From positions 1,550,001 to 1,614,000 of the forward strand of contig JAGKQI010000087.1 of assembly GCA_018806915.1 (NCBI GenBank): a stretch of 64,000 bases of DNA, read 5' to 3'. Positions 32,477 to 43,835 of the stretch are shown here, piece by piece. Both the position numbers and the translations under genes were made by a program. The DNA comes from Phytophthora colocasiae (Eukaryota > Oomycota > Peronosporomycetes > Peronosporales > Peronosporaceae). How positions within the stretch are numbered: the stretch's first letter is position 1; each line of letters starts with the position of its first letter. The notes beneath the pieces were generated by a model, which worked only from the letters and a program-made list of their open reading frames with translations, had not been told where the DNA came from and did no database searches.

Positions 32477-34112
32477 ATGGGAGCGACTAAGTCCGCCCCA
32501 GGCACGCCACGTCCAGCTTCGCCGTCCTCCTCGGCACCAGCCACAGCATCTCTGAACGACGAAATAGTCAAGCAGATCACCGCAATTATCGCACCCGGAG
32601 TAATCTCGTCCGAGGAGAGGGTCAAGAAGCAAGCACAACGAGAATTCTGGACGGCCATGAGGGAGAAATTATCTGTGAACGAAGGCTCTTCCGGACTATT
32701 TGTCTTGGACCAGATTGCTCTGTCCATCCTCGACGACACGGACGACAAGGACTTGGCCTTCACGGACCCAGTGATGTTGCTGCCTAAACCTTCGGTACAA
32801 CGTGAAGCCACTAATGCGTATGTCCATGAGCGATTCTCGAACACCCACGACCTCCCAAACCCAGAAGTTAGCTCGGCACCTGTAATCCACGGCAAGGCTC
32901 CTCCCGTCGCGAAGATAACTCCTAGGCAAAAGGTTCCCAAGAAGAAGGGGAAAACGACGGCATCCGAGGCGGCTACGAGTGCAGCCCTCCTGGCCCTCGG
33001 CAAGGATCAGTCTCCTTCGGTGTTGGGCAAGCGAAAGTCGTCGTCTAAGAGCCCCCAGGAGTCCAAGAAGGCGAGAGAATCAGGAAGACGCGACAGCGAC
33101 TCCACCCGAGACCGACTTTAGTCCTCTAGTGTTGGCCGACAACACTCCGGTCAGAATCTCGGCCGACGTCGAAGCCATCTACCGTCGAGCGGCTAACATG
33201 AACAAGTTTTGTTTCGAGCTCGCGTATCCATGGGAACACTCTAAAGTGTGGTACGACCCTCTCGAGAACAAGGATCTACACATCGCTCACTGGCGCTTCT
33301 GGATGGCGAATCGAAGTCGCTTCTTTGAGTGGCAGCTCAACGCTCCTCTAAGGAGTACTACTGCTCGGGGTCAGCGTCGCCGCTGGAAACAGTTGGCGTG
33401 CACCGAGCGACTCAAGTTCCTAAGTCGCTGTATCGAAAGTTGGGGTTACTACGGATCCCTGCGGCTCTTCGAAGGTGTCGAACCGGATCGACGATTGATG
33501 TGGATGGGCGGACAGCCAGGCAAGAACGCCCCGGACGCGAACAAGTACGAGGGTCCCACGATGATGAATCTCACGAGCTTATACTCGCAGGATCGAGAGG
33601 CGTATCACGCTCGCGTCAAAGGGGCTTTGAAGCCCTTCCAATTGGACCAGGGAGGGTTTCGCAACATTACATCCTTGCTGGTGTCTACCAACGCTTTGGA
33701 TCCAGATCAAAAGCCTGAGTACCGGCTGACGGACGAAGCTCTGGCCTTAGTCCGTAGGGATGTCTGTTCGAAGGAGGATCCCGACAAGGAACGTTGGGTG
33801 GGTGATCGACTCTCCGGCGTTTGGTACAAGTTGACTCACAGTGGTCGCATCGAGAAGAAGGAGAAGGAGATCAAGGAGAAGGTGAAAGCCGGCAACTATC
33901 AGCCCTCTCCCATTCCAGCGTTCAGTGTTAAAGAGGAGAGCGTGCCAGGATTCACTCTCTGCTTTCGCCCGGACGGCAGCCCCACGGCCGAGATAGCCAC
34001 GCCGCTAAAGGGGTTCCGAGGAAAAAGGGGATCAGAGGAGAGCGGGTCCGAAGACGAAAGCGACTTCGAGGAGGACGACCTTGACGAGGAGAAGCCGCCA
34101 GTGCCAACTTAA
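32477..34112 (+). CDS. Antisense gene of the gypsy element, about 545 aa, nuclear-type charged protein
   Basis: This lies on the plus strand, opposite to gag-pol. The start is ATG at 32477 (MGATKSAPGT). Frame 1 runs to 33121 and frame 2 to 34112. They overlap at 32979-33121 and differ by one base, so a single shift near 33100 would join them. The N-terminal part is Ala/Ser/Pro-rich, then basic with nuclear-localisation-like stretches (KVPKKKGK; LGKRKSSSKSPQESKKA). The middle is rich in Trp/Tyr/Arg (WEHSKVWYDPLENKDLHIAH; RCIESWGYYGSLRLF). The tail is acidic (SGSEDESDFEEDDLDEE). It matches no family known to me. It is open for about 1.1 kb in frame 2, which argues for real coding. The membrane-protein gene diverges from it at 32080. 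Confidence 0.6.
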
Positions 34113-34702
34113 TGTGCTAGCGCGAACGAGTGGAAGGGCTTCGACGCAGGAGTAGGATGGCAGTTTATATCGCTTCGTGTAGTCACCAAATTTTAACCGC
34201 GTAATCTCAAGTCGCCTTCTCGTTTCACCTCCATTATTTCTAGTCAAAACCGTCGCTCTTCCTCGAGGTGGAGTATCTCCCTAGTCTTGTGACACCCGGA
34301 GTCACAAGACAGCTCCACTCCGTCGATGATCACCAGGAGAAGAGGAGTCACCGGACCACCAAAGTCACCGAGTAGTCGATAGTCCCCAAACAAGCAGTGG
34401 TCATCCAGTAGTAGTAAATCATCAGACAGTAGTCAATTATCAAGCTAGTAGTTAATCATCAAGTAGTAGTTGCCGCCAAGTGAAGTCCATTTCATCGTCT
34501 CGTAGTAGTCGGCAGTCACGGCACAGTTGAGAGTATCCTCAGCAAGGCAGTCGTTGAAAGTTCACAGGATTATGCAGGGACAGTCATTAGACCGTCCAAA
34601 CGTAGTCGAAAATGTAGAGAAGAGTGTTCCGCTCGAACACTCGCATCGCAGGACTTATCGTCAAGAGGAGTCGTCACTGTCTTGACTAGTCCGACTCATC
34701 AC
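34113..34702. other. Non-coding, AGTAGT-rich spacer in the gypsy element
   Basis: About 590 bp between the end of the antisense gene and the end of pol, which converge here. It is rich in short AGTAGT, GTCATC and CAAGTAGTAG units (especially 34395-34520). No frame is convincing. It could hold termination signals for both transcripts. Confidence 0.5.
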
Positions 34703-35599
34703 TTAAAAGAGTAATTCATCCTCGTCGACAGCCGCGTTGGCGTCAACCAGCCGAGCACTACGGCGGAGTTGAGGGAGTCCCCGCTCCTTTCGCCTAGTAC
34801 CCTCAAACGCTGTGATCAACACGTCAAAATCGGGGCGGAGTGAAGTCGCAGGCAACCAACTCGTCTCGTAGGTAGCAAGTAGCACTAGATACTGCAACTC
34901 ACCAGCCTTCTTTCTTCGAGCAAGTATGTCGACCACCGGTAGACTCGCTCCAGCGAAAGCAGTCTCTTCAGATCCAATGACAAGTCGCTCGATATAGCTC
35001 GTCGAGGGTAAGTCCTCCTCAGCGAGCGGACCCTCGTCGTCCTCGCCCGGAGTAGTAGTAATGCCTTCAGGTACTTCGGTAGGAAAAGGTCGACTCCAGC
35101 GACCCCGGAAGGGTTTGAGTCGATTCACATTGATGGTGACTATTCTGTTAGGGTGAGTAGGGATTGCGACGCGGTAGGCGTTCTCACCGACAGTACCAAC
35201 TATTCGGTAAGGACCATGCCAGGAGAAAGCTAACTTCTTCGAAGTCTTTTCTCCTCGGCGAGCCCTGAAATACTGGTAGACCCAGACAGCATCACCTTCC
35301 TCAAACTTCACAGACACTTGACTGTGGAGTCGCTGTCCATGGCGACTCTGTGCCTTGAGTAGTTGCTCGACCAGTCGACGAGTATCGCGTAGAGACAGGT
35401 AGAGTCGACGCCGGTAAGTCGCGACCTCATTACTCTTCCACTGCGAGGAAGTGTTCAAGAAAGCCAAGTCGAGAGGTAGCACCGGGTCACGACCATACAG
35501 ACTCGAAGAACGGAGAGTCACCCAGGGCTTCGTGAAAGGAAGTCCGATAGGCGAAGAGTACTCTAGGTAGATACAAGTCCCAGTCATCTTGGGACTCAC
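34703..35599 (-). pseudogene. Integrase C-terminal part: GPY/F module and chromodomain-like tail
   Basis: This continues the integrase after frame breaks. It contains the GPY/F-type motif (KLAFSWHGPYRIVG) used in strand transfer by many gypsy integrases, and a VTINVNRLKPFRGRW strand. A C-terminal segment VVDILARRKKAGELQYLVLL with TSWLPATSL follows, in the arrangement of a chromodomain (chromovirus targeting module). Aromatic-cage residues are poorly conserved. It ends at 34703. Confidence 0.7.
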
Positions 35600-36302
35600 T
35601 CACATACATGCGTAGCATTCCAATAAGAGTTCCGTTGAAGCGTTCGACGAGTCCCTGAGTTTGTGGATGATAAGCCGCCCCAAACAACTTTTAATCCCTA
35701 GAGTCTCGTACAGCGACCTTGCCAACTCGGGAGATAAAGTTGGACCCTTGGTCACTTAGTAGCTTTTCAGGCACTCCATGTCGTGATATCACTTCGTTCA
35801 CCATGATTTCACAAAGTCACAGAATCCAAACGCTCAACTGCAAACGCTTCTACCCACCGGGTGAAGTAGTCCGCAAACACCAGGATAAATTTGTTGCCTC
35901 TAGAGTAGTCACGAGAGGGCCAACAGCATCCACCACCAGAAGTGAAAAAGGACCAGACAGTTCTTGTATCGGCATTTTCTGCATGAGTCCATTTCGCCAC
36001 GGGCGGTAGCCTTTGCCACTTCCACAAACAGTACACTCGCGGACATACTCAGCGACATCCTTCTTCCAACCGTGCCAGTAGGCGTGCTTTCGCACTTTGT
36101 CCATAGTTTTAGTGACTCCCACGTGAGCAGCGAAGACATCGGAGTGACAGTGGTGTAGCACAGTAGCGATGTAAGTGATCGGAATCACTGGCACTTCTAG
36201 TGATCGAGCTGGGCCGGCTCGAGCTTTCAAGTGTACTCGTCGCATCAGGATACCGTTCTTCACAGTGTAGTGGGGGGCCAAGGACAACACCTTCGCTCGC
36301 AT
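35487..36302 (-). pseudogene. Integrase zinc-binding and catalytic core, frameshifted
   Basis: The HHCC zinc finger is visible at about 36030-36165 (HHCHSDVFAAHVGVTK ... CTVCGSGKG). The core follows in pieces: LLVVDAVGPL (first Asp), ILVFADYFTRWVEAFAV, LLSDQGSNF (second Asp; different frame) and [18 protein letters not shown] (catalytic Glu). At least three frame changes separate these. Confidence 0.8.
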
Positions 36303-36804
36303 TTGAGCGTCGAGGGCCAGTGCGCCACTCTAGGAAAGCAATCATCGCCAGTATCCAAGGGGTGCGTTTCTGTTCTTCTTTAAAACGGGCTTGATCCAGG
36401 CCGAACACGTCGATGGGTGATACTAGTAGTTGTTCTTCGTCAAGAGAAGCCTCGTCAGGCGTCGGTGTCGGAGTAGTAGATTCGACAGTATGCTTTCTTT
36501 CGTCAGGAGTCGCTCCCGACCACGACTTGATCACTTCCTCCGGTGTTAGTAGGAGTCGTTCTAGCGACTTCTTCCGCCGCGACTTCAGTCTCACTCTCCC
36601 GACCAGAGCAGAAGCCGGTTCATCCTCGTTAGCTTCGTTCAGTAGCTCGGCCATAGTAACAGCACTGACAGTCACTGCACGTAGTTCAGAGGAGTCCGTC
36701 CACGTGGCCCATGGAAGTACCCAGGCCGGTGATACACTTTGAACCGTAACTGTGACAGCTCCATCGCCCACCTGGCTAGTTTAGCGTTGCTAGTTCTATT
36801 AGCG

Positions 36805-37281
36805 TCACTGAACACCCACAGTAGTGCTCTTATGGTCGGTGAAGAGATCGAACTCGTAACGGTCGAGGTAGCACCTGAATTTGCGGGTCGCCCACACGAT
36901 TCCCCAGCACTCGATCTCCGAAGTGCCGTTCTGGTTGTTCACCCAGTTCTTCTCTGACCCAACTAGTAATTTACTAGCGTAGGCGATAGCTCGGTCACGA
37001 CCGGCGACTTCTTGCATCAAACAGGCACCCACTGCTAGCTTCGAGGAGTCGACATAGAGCTTAAACCGCTTGTTGAAGTCCGGGTAGACTAGAATGGGAG
37101 GCTCCACTAGCTTACGCTTCAGTTGTACGAAAGCGGACTCGCAATCAGGACTCCACTCGAAGGGAACACCCTTGGCCTTCAGCTTCTCGATAGGTGCGGA
37201 GATAGCGGCATACCCCGGTATGTACCTCCGGAAGTAACTAGTCAGGCCTAGAAACGCGCGAACCGCTCGGTCGCTCGACAT
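36805..37281 (-). pseudogene. RT connection and RNase H domain
   Basis: RAFLGLTSYFRRYIPGYA and PIEKLKAKGVPFEWSPDCES are the classical gypsy RT connection. KRFKLYVDSSKLAVGACLMQ and ECWGIVWATRKFRCYLDRYE (glutamate of the active site) followed by FDLFTDHKSTT (aspartate) are RNase H. It is one frame off from the RT core. Confidence 0.85.
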
Positions 37282-38019
37282 TCAAGACTGCCTTCACCTT
37301 CTCAGGATTGGGAAGTATACCCGAGGGAGTGACTATGTGACCGAGGAAGGCCACTTGGTCACGACCCCACTTGCACTTCTTCATCTTGAGTTTAAAACCG
37401 GCAGTCCTGAAGCGCTCGAGTACTTGCCGAAGTCGCACGAGGTGAGTTGGGAAGTCGTCACTGAACACTACACAGTCGTCCAAGTAGACTAAACAAGTTC
37501 GCCACTTCAAGTCGACTAACACTCCTTCCATAAGTCGCTCAAATGCAGGCACTGCATTGCACAGTCCAAATGGCATAACTAGCCACTCGAACAGTCCAAA
37601 TTTGCAGGCGAAGGCCGTCTTCCCGACACTGCCCGCTGCCATCGGCACATTCCAGTACCCCGAGGCAATATCCATTGTAGAGAAGAGCTTAGCATTTCCT
37701 AGTACGTCCAGGATGTCGTCGATGAGTGGCATCGGATAACAGTCCTTCACAGTCACGGCATTGAGTCGACGGTAGTCGATACAGAAGCGGGATACCTCCG
37801 TCGGGTTTGCGTATCATCAGTACAGGACTCAGCCCAAGGACTACTCGAGGGTCGAATGAGTCCTAAGTCCAGGTACTGCTGCACTTCGGCCTCCATTACA
37901 TCACCTTCAGCTTTGGAGACGCGATAGGGTCGCTGTTTGATAGGGGGGTGGTCACCAGTGTCTATCTCGAACTCGAGCAAGTGAGTTCGACCGGGTTTCA
38001 TGGAGGTCTCGACAAACAA
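37238..38019 (-). pseudogene. Reverse transcriptase core, frameshifted at its start
   Basis: The upstream piece (37753-38019) has FEIDTGDHPPIKQRPYRVSK and the LDLGLIRPSSSPWAE motif. After a shift the main piece (37238-37756) has KDCYPMPLIDDILDVLGNAK, FSTMDIASGYWNVPMA, WLVMPFGLCNAVPAF and the active-site box CLVYLDDCVVFSD. This is Ty3/gypsy RT, and the catalytic residues are present. Confidence 0.9.
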
Positions 38020-38196
38020 GTCTCGAAGGACCCAAGTGTCTGCCTGAACAGCCTCTTCTGTTCCTCACTCAGCTTCGAATCGGTGAAGTCAACTGCAAAC
38101 TCCTCAGTTAGCTCCTTTCGAGGTTCGGCATGGAGTGGTGAGGCGAGTCGGTAGTAGCGCCGGCAGCACTCACTACAGAGTGCACCCAGTCTTCCC

Positions 38197-39327
38197 TCAG
38201 TAGTTTTCCGGGACTCCGACAGGCCTCGAATCTCTGTTCGACAGCGGAGTCACCGGAGACTCGAACTCGAAAGCCGACTCCGGCACTACCGTGGCGGCAG
38301 CAACCAGAGTACCTTTCTTGATGATCAGTTCCTCGGTAGAAGCATTGCAGACTTCAACCAATAACTTCCCTTGGTTCACAGTACAGAGCGTACGGGCAAC
38401 TCGCACGGTCCCGTCCAATCCGGGGACTCCTTCAACCAACACAGTTTGTCCATCGCTCGCTTGGCCACGGACTTCCGACACTACTAGAGCTTGACCACCA
38501 GGGCAGATGCGAACAGTCGAACTCACTCGGGCAGAGTGTACTTCTTCGACTCTCGGAGTACCCAGTGAGAACACTTCACCCGTGTCCTTCAGAGTCACTG
38601 AGTTAGTATCCAAGTCGACAACAGCTCGGAACTGTCGAAGTGAGTCGGTTCCAAGTATCACATCCACATGCATGTGGTCGACAACCACAAAAGGTCGAAC
38701 AATCTCCAACGACCCAAGTCTGAGAGGGAGGTCGGCAACACCTCGTATCTTAAGTTGGTGACCCGACACTCCGTTCAAATTCCCATAGTACGGTCGCAGA
38801 GAGTCACTGCCTCGTCCTATCCGTCGAAGTACTTTACGGTCGATCAAGCTCACAACGGCACCAGAGTCGATGAGCATGTCCACAGGGACACAGTCGACAT
38901 ATCCTGGAGAAGTAGCTTCCACCCCACCTACTGAGCCAATCACCCGCTTGCCTTCGGGCACTATACCAGCGACTTCACTTTCTTCGAACACATCCCGTTC
39001 GACTAGTCCAGCCTTTCGAGAGTCACGGTTTTCTCCCTCAGTAGAGACTCGCACAGGATCAGACACTACGTACGCGTACTCATACACGCTGTTCGAGTCT
39101 TCACGCGAACACCGAGTCCCCAGTTCTTCGATCTTCTGACCAGTCAAGGAAGAGTAGTCGAAGCGCACTTGCTTCGGGCTCCGCGTTTTTCGCGACGGGA
39201 GAGCTGCCTTTAGGCAGTCACTACACCGGTCTTCTCGCTCTTTTAACTTAGCTCGGATGAGTGGACCTTCACTCAAGTACTTCTCCATTATCACACTCAC
39301 GATGCGTTTCATCACGGAGCTACTCAT
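38197..39327 (-). pseudogene. Retroviral-type aspartic protease region
   Basis: The open frame contains VDMLIDSGAVVSLIDRKVL, the DSGA active site of a retropepsin, and DHMHVDVILGTDSLRQFRAV, the flap-to-end signature (ILGTD). The N-terminal half is basic then acidic and non-conserved. It lies directly upstream of RT, in the usual gypsy order. Confidence 0.8.
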
Positions 39328-39447
39328 CGCTCGATAGAACTGCGCTACTTTCGCCAGAGCTCGTTCCTCAAGATCATTATCTCCCTATCGACTTCCGGGA
39401 GAACTAAGTCACTTCAGGAGCGGCGACCCACAGTCGACACACACGGG

Positions 39448-40946
39448 TTAACCTTTTCTTCCTCCTTGACTAAGTAGTACACCATTCTTCGGACTCAGAG
39501 TATTCCATTTAGGATCCAGGCGTTTTCTTCGTCGGGAGGACACAGTCACTGCATTGACCGCACTACAGGGGTTTTCAGACAAGTCGATAGCCACATTTGC
39601 GATCACAGTCTCCTCGACACTGGAGTCGGTGGGCGCGTCGTCACTTACTTCTGCTTGGTTGTAGTCCGAAGTAACTCTGGTCTCCCCACCTCCCACATCT
39701 CGTCCGTCCGAATCAGCGACTTCATGGTCGTGGAAGTAGTCGTTTTCCTCCGACTTCCTCAAGTCGCTAAAGTCGCGGTTAGCTCGCTTAGCCGCATTAG
39801 TAGCCGCCAGCGTCTTTCGATACCAGTCAGTCCAGTATTCGGGTGTAGCTAGCACTCCAGGTGACGACTCCCTTGTCCGGCTTATGGCTTCTTCAGGGAT
39901 CCCTAATACGGTGCTTAAGTCGGTTAGAGTCATCTTCTGCGACTGAGACGCATTCCTTTCCACCCTCCTCTTGAGTTCTACTTCGTCCAACGGAAAGAGT
40001 CGCTCCTCGAGCTCTTTATCGTATTCTTCTTTTTCTTCTAGCACTCCCTTGTTTACCCCTTCGGTTAGTTCGTCCAGTTCTCGTTCGGAAAACACTCCGG
40101 TAGGTTCGGCAGTCGCCTCCGCGGCGTTACTCCTAGCGTTCGCCTCACTCCCACCCCTCGCATCGGTGGCAGACGGCTCGCTCACGGTTTCACTCAGCTC
40201 AACTACACTTTGAGCCTCCCGAGTCACATTCGCAGCCTCGACCTCAGTCTGCGTGACTTCTTCTTCAGTTGGGTCCGTCACCTGTTCACCAGTAGTTAGT
40301 CCCGGAGCGACTTCGAAGTGTTCGCCTCACCCCACCATCAGCATCGGTGGTAGACGGCACACTTGCAGTCCTCGTTCGCTACTTTGCCGGTCTTGTCAGC
40401 AATTATTCCTGGAGTACCTTCACTAGCATAGGCCTCGTTATTTCGCAGTTGGCAATCAGTTTCCACACTCACCTCGTCAAGTAGCCCTTCACGGTTCTCC
40501 GCAGGTTCATCTCTATTCACGCTCGTATCGGGGTCGAAAATGCTCTCATCGAACTCAGGACAGTCACTTTCACTTTCATCATCACCTTCGGGCTGCGACT
40601 CAGTGACTCCCAAGTCACCGAGGGAAGTAGTTTCTTCTTTCACACTTGTTCCACTAGTCACCCACTCGCAGTGGACAACTCCACTCTTTGCGCGGGGCGC
40701 TGTCCAGTAGTTTACCGGGTTCGACTTCACCCGAACCTCATCTTCATACTCTCCGGCATGAGGGTCCTTCAGTGAGTCCCCGACGTATGCCGTAGTCAGA
40801 CAACTCGCTTCAACATCCTCACTCTCAATTTTATCAGTCTCAATCATGTTCACTCCATTTTCAGTCGTTGTTCTCTTTACTGTCTCAGTTGAACTCACTC
40901 CATTTCCATAACGAGTAGTAGTGGACTTGGAAGTGACTCCACTCAA
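39448..40946 (-). CDS. Acidic spacer polyprotein region between gag and protease
   Basis: Two long minus-strand frames, 40338-40946 (MSGVTSKSTTTRYGNG...) and 39448 to about 40320, are separated by a single shift. Both are unusually rich in Glu, Asp, Ser and Thr (for example GVLEEKEEYDKELEERLFPL; DDESESDCPEFDESIFDPD). No domain is recognised. About 1.5 kb of extra coding here is not typical for gypsy elements, where a short linker normally joins the zinc knuckle to protease. Confidence 0.55.
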
Positions 40947-40951
40947 GTCAC

Positions 40952-43514
40952 TTAGCTGGCAGGAGGAAGGAGTGACTTCACCCTTCCCTTCCTCCAGCCC
41001 TTCAGTGTTGACCTGAGCCAGAAGCCGCCCCAGCCTTCTGGACTAGCTGGTTCAGCGCCTCCTCGACGGGAAGTTGGCCACCACGTGGTCCGCACTCCGC
41101 ACAGGAAGCAGGCCCTGAGGGCCTCGACTGGTTTGGTAGTTAGAGCGAGAGTTGGAGCTCGTGTTCGGCGACTGTTGTTGCCGCTGGCGCTGGCCCGTTG
41201 ACTGCTGTTGACGTTGGTACCCCGAGGTAACTCGCACTCGACGTAGACGTGACCAGTTCCTTGGCAGTTCGAGCAAGTCGAGTTGTTCCGTCGGCAGTTA
41301 ATTCGGCTACACCCCAACGTGTGGCACCTTCCACACACGGTGAGTCCTTCCTGAGTGTATAAGTCAGGTCCCTGTCAAACACCTCGAGTCGGAGTCACCG
41401 GTAGGGAAGTAGTTGGCTGGATCGCATACACTCCTTGACTAGTAGCAGGCATCGTTTGGTACTGAATAGCAGCCGCAGTAGTTCCTCCTTGGTTAGTTGC
41501 CGGAGCGGCAGCCTGCACTTGCTGTTGCGCTAAGAGACTCTGAGTCTGTTGCATCACAGCCAGCATTTGCTTCATCAAGTCATCATTCGCCGTTGACTTA
41601 GGGAGGCTCGTCCTCGAAGTCAGCGTCGTCTTCCACTGGTAGGTGCTGGTTCTTGTACAGGAGCACTGCTACGGCTTGAGGTATTGAGGTTACCAAAGAA
41701 GTGTCTAGTGTGTTCCGCCACTGCTTGTTACGGAGTCCTGACAGGAAATACTCGGTATCTCATTTCGGGGTCGAAGTACTGAGCGGCGTCACAGAGGCTT
41801 GAAATCAAGTCGCCCCACACTTCGGCCGACATACTCTGGACCGTTTAGTCACCTTCAGTCGCTCAATCATCTGCAGAGGAGTCTGGCACACGAACTGGTT
41901 GTGGAAGCGAGTCCTCAGAGTGTTGAAGTCGTTAATCTGGGAGTAAGTCCACCATTCTTCACCAGTTTTGCCCTTAAGACACTCCCTGAAGGCACTCAAC
42001 CGTAAGGAGTCGTCAAGTCCTTCAGTAGCTCTCTCGAACGCACTCCAGAAGGATCGAGCTTTGTCGGCCGAGGCACCATCAGAGTAAAATGGTTGAATCA
42101 TCCGACCGCATTCTTGATGTTGGACGGCATACCCAGTGGAGGCCGAGTCACTTGGTTCGGGCAGACTGTTGGTAGTTCGGAGTGTACTGACCGAGAAGTT
42201 GACCGGGAACTGGAGTGTATAGTTGACTACCCTGCCCGTAGCGAGGTGTCCAGCAGTCACCATATTCGGAGCAGTCACCGGAGGAGTGTAGACTAGTCAC
42301 AGGAGCCGAATTCCCAAGTGGTTGCTGTTGGCCCCAGTACGCACCCTGCCCAGTAGTCGCTTGTTGGTGACTAGTAGTGGCAGGAGTCGTCATCGCCGGT
42401 CTCGAAGTCAACGGCGGAGCCACACTCATAGGAGTCATGTGCGCGCGCCAGGGGTACTTGAGTCGCAGGGGCATGAGTCACTTGAGGCGGAGCGGAGGCA
42501 GCTGCATAAGAGATAGGAGCTGGAGTGCCGTAGGAGAACCCGGCCGCTGCCGACCATCCGACTGGCTGAATAAACGGATTGTTCAGTCCGGTGCTCGGGT
42601 TACCAGGGGTCGCGCCAAGAGTCACATTCTGGTAACTCGGGATCGCCGAGCGAGTAGACTGAGGTATACTAGTAGCAGGAGTCATCACAGGAGCAGTAGG
42701 GGGTTGTCCTGGGAGTTGACTACTCCATCCAGTCGGATTGGTTCCTGTAGAACTGGTAGCTGCATTCACGCCAGTCACAGCACTAGGAGCGTAACCAGGT
42801 TGAGTCATCAGTTGGGGTGGGTACAAGTAGTGTTTGGTGGCATCGACTACTCCCATAGTCGCTACTTCCGACTGAGCTGCGGATGGAGTAGGGGGGATTA
42901 GAACACCAGAAGTCATCGACTTCGTAGCAGACTGACTAGTCATGGAAGTCGACGTTTGGAATTGAGCCTCACTCTGGGGCACTGAAGTCGTTGCCGCGAG
43001 TCCAGTACTAGGAGTCACTCCATGTAAGGTAAATCCGCCGTGAGTAGTTACGGGGCTAGCAAGTGGTCTAGCCTCTCCCCTCCTGGGTTCTGAAAGACTT
43101 CGAGTCAGCCGGGTCTAGCAGGAGGAGGTTGTTGCGCCGGGCGAGTAGAACCAAGGCAGCCCTCCGCACCATGGCCTGGACCGAGGACAGTCCCCGGAGC
43201 GGTTAAACTCGGCCTCCCCGGGTGCGTAGTAGCAGGAGGTCCTCCTGAGCCCGAACCACGAAGTTGCAGGTTGGCTGTCACTGCCACCCGGACTCGCGGG
43301 AGTCGCCGTAGGAGGGCGACTTGCTCCTCCCTGAACCAAGAAGTAGCCGAAGGGCCCGCGCCACCATTTTCACTGAGGTGGTGCTCCTGTCGTCGTCTCC
43401 GACACCAGGTCCGAACGACGACATCTCGATTTCGGGTTCTAGCTCGTCTTGTTCTCTCTTTCTTGTGCAGCCTTGAGTTCTGGTAGTTGTCGCACTCCCG
43501 CCCAGACAAACCAC
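40952..43514 (-). pseudogene. Gag region with zinc knuckle, several frameshifts
   Basis: A Pro/Ser/Thr/Gln-rich N-terminal half covers 42371-43018 (PTAPVMTPATSIPQSTRSAI). A capsid-like retrotrans_gag segment lies in 41805-42278 (RMIQPFYSDGASADKARSFW ... CLKGKTGEEWWTYSQINDF). A Gln-rich segment follows (41375-41578). A nucleocapsid with CGRCHTLGCSRINC and CSNCQGTGHVYVEC lies at about 41225-41340. The pieces sit in at least four frames, each change being a small shift without loss of neighbouring sequence. Confidence 0.75.
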
Positions 43515-43817
43515 TCAGTTAACCAACTGACAACTAGCTGGTAAGTCAGAAGTACTTCGCTTCTCTTAGCCAAGGTGTTCACTCGAAGTTCACTTCCGAA
43601 GGACTTCACCGACTTGATTTGCGTCTCCGGAACGGGTCGGATCCCGTCCTTTAGCGAAGTAGTAGGACACCTCCCTAGTTGACCCCTGTCGAACTAGCAG
43701 TGGTAGAGACTCTTCACACTTAAGTGAGCGAGAGCAGTTCTCTCTCCGGTAGCAGATCTTGTAGGTGTAGTCTTCTTTAGTGCTCACTCCGAGGGACCCT
43801 TCTCCAGCAGGCAAGTA

Positions 43818-43833
43818 CCCTGCTTCTCCACCA
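43818..43833 (-). promoter_or_regulatory. Candidate primer-binding site of the gypsy element
   Basis: Two bases after the 5' LTR the minus strand reads TGGTGGAGAAGCAGGG, which has the TGG expected to pair with a tRNA 3' CCA. I do not recognise the tRNA. It does not resemble the common initiator-Met site TGGTATCAGAGC. Confidence 0.3.
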
Positions 43834-43835
43834 CT

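Noticed and set aside
42377..42901. 174-codon plus-strand frame over gag
   Set aside because: Arg/Ser-rich shadow of the Pro/Thr-rich gag region, with none of the composition or length support of the antisense gene at 32477-34112.
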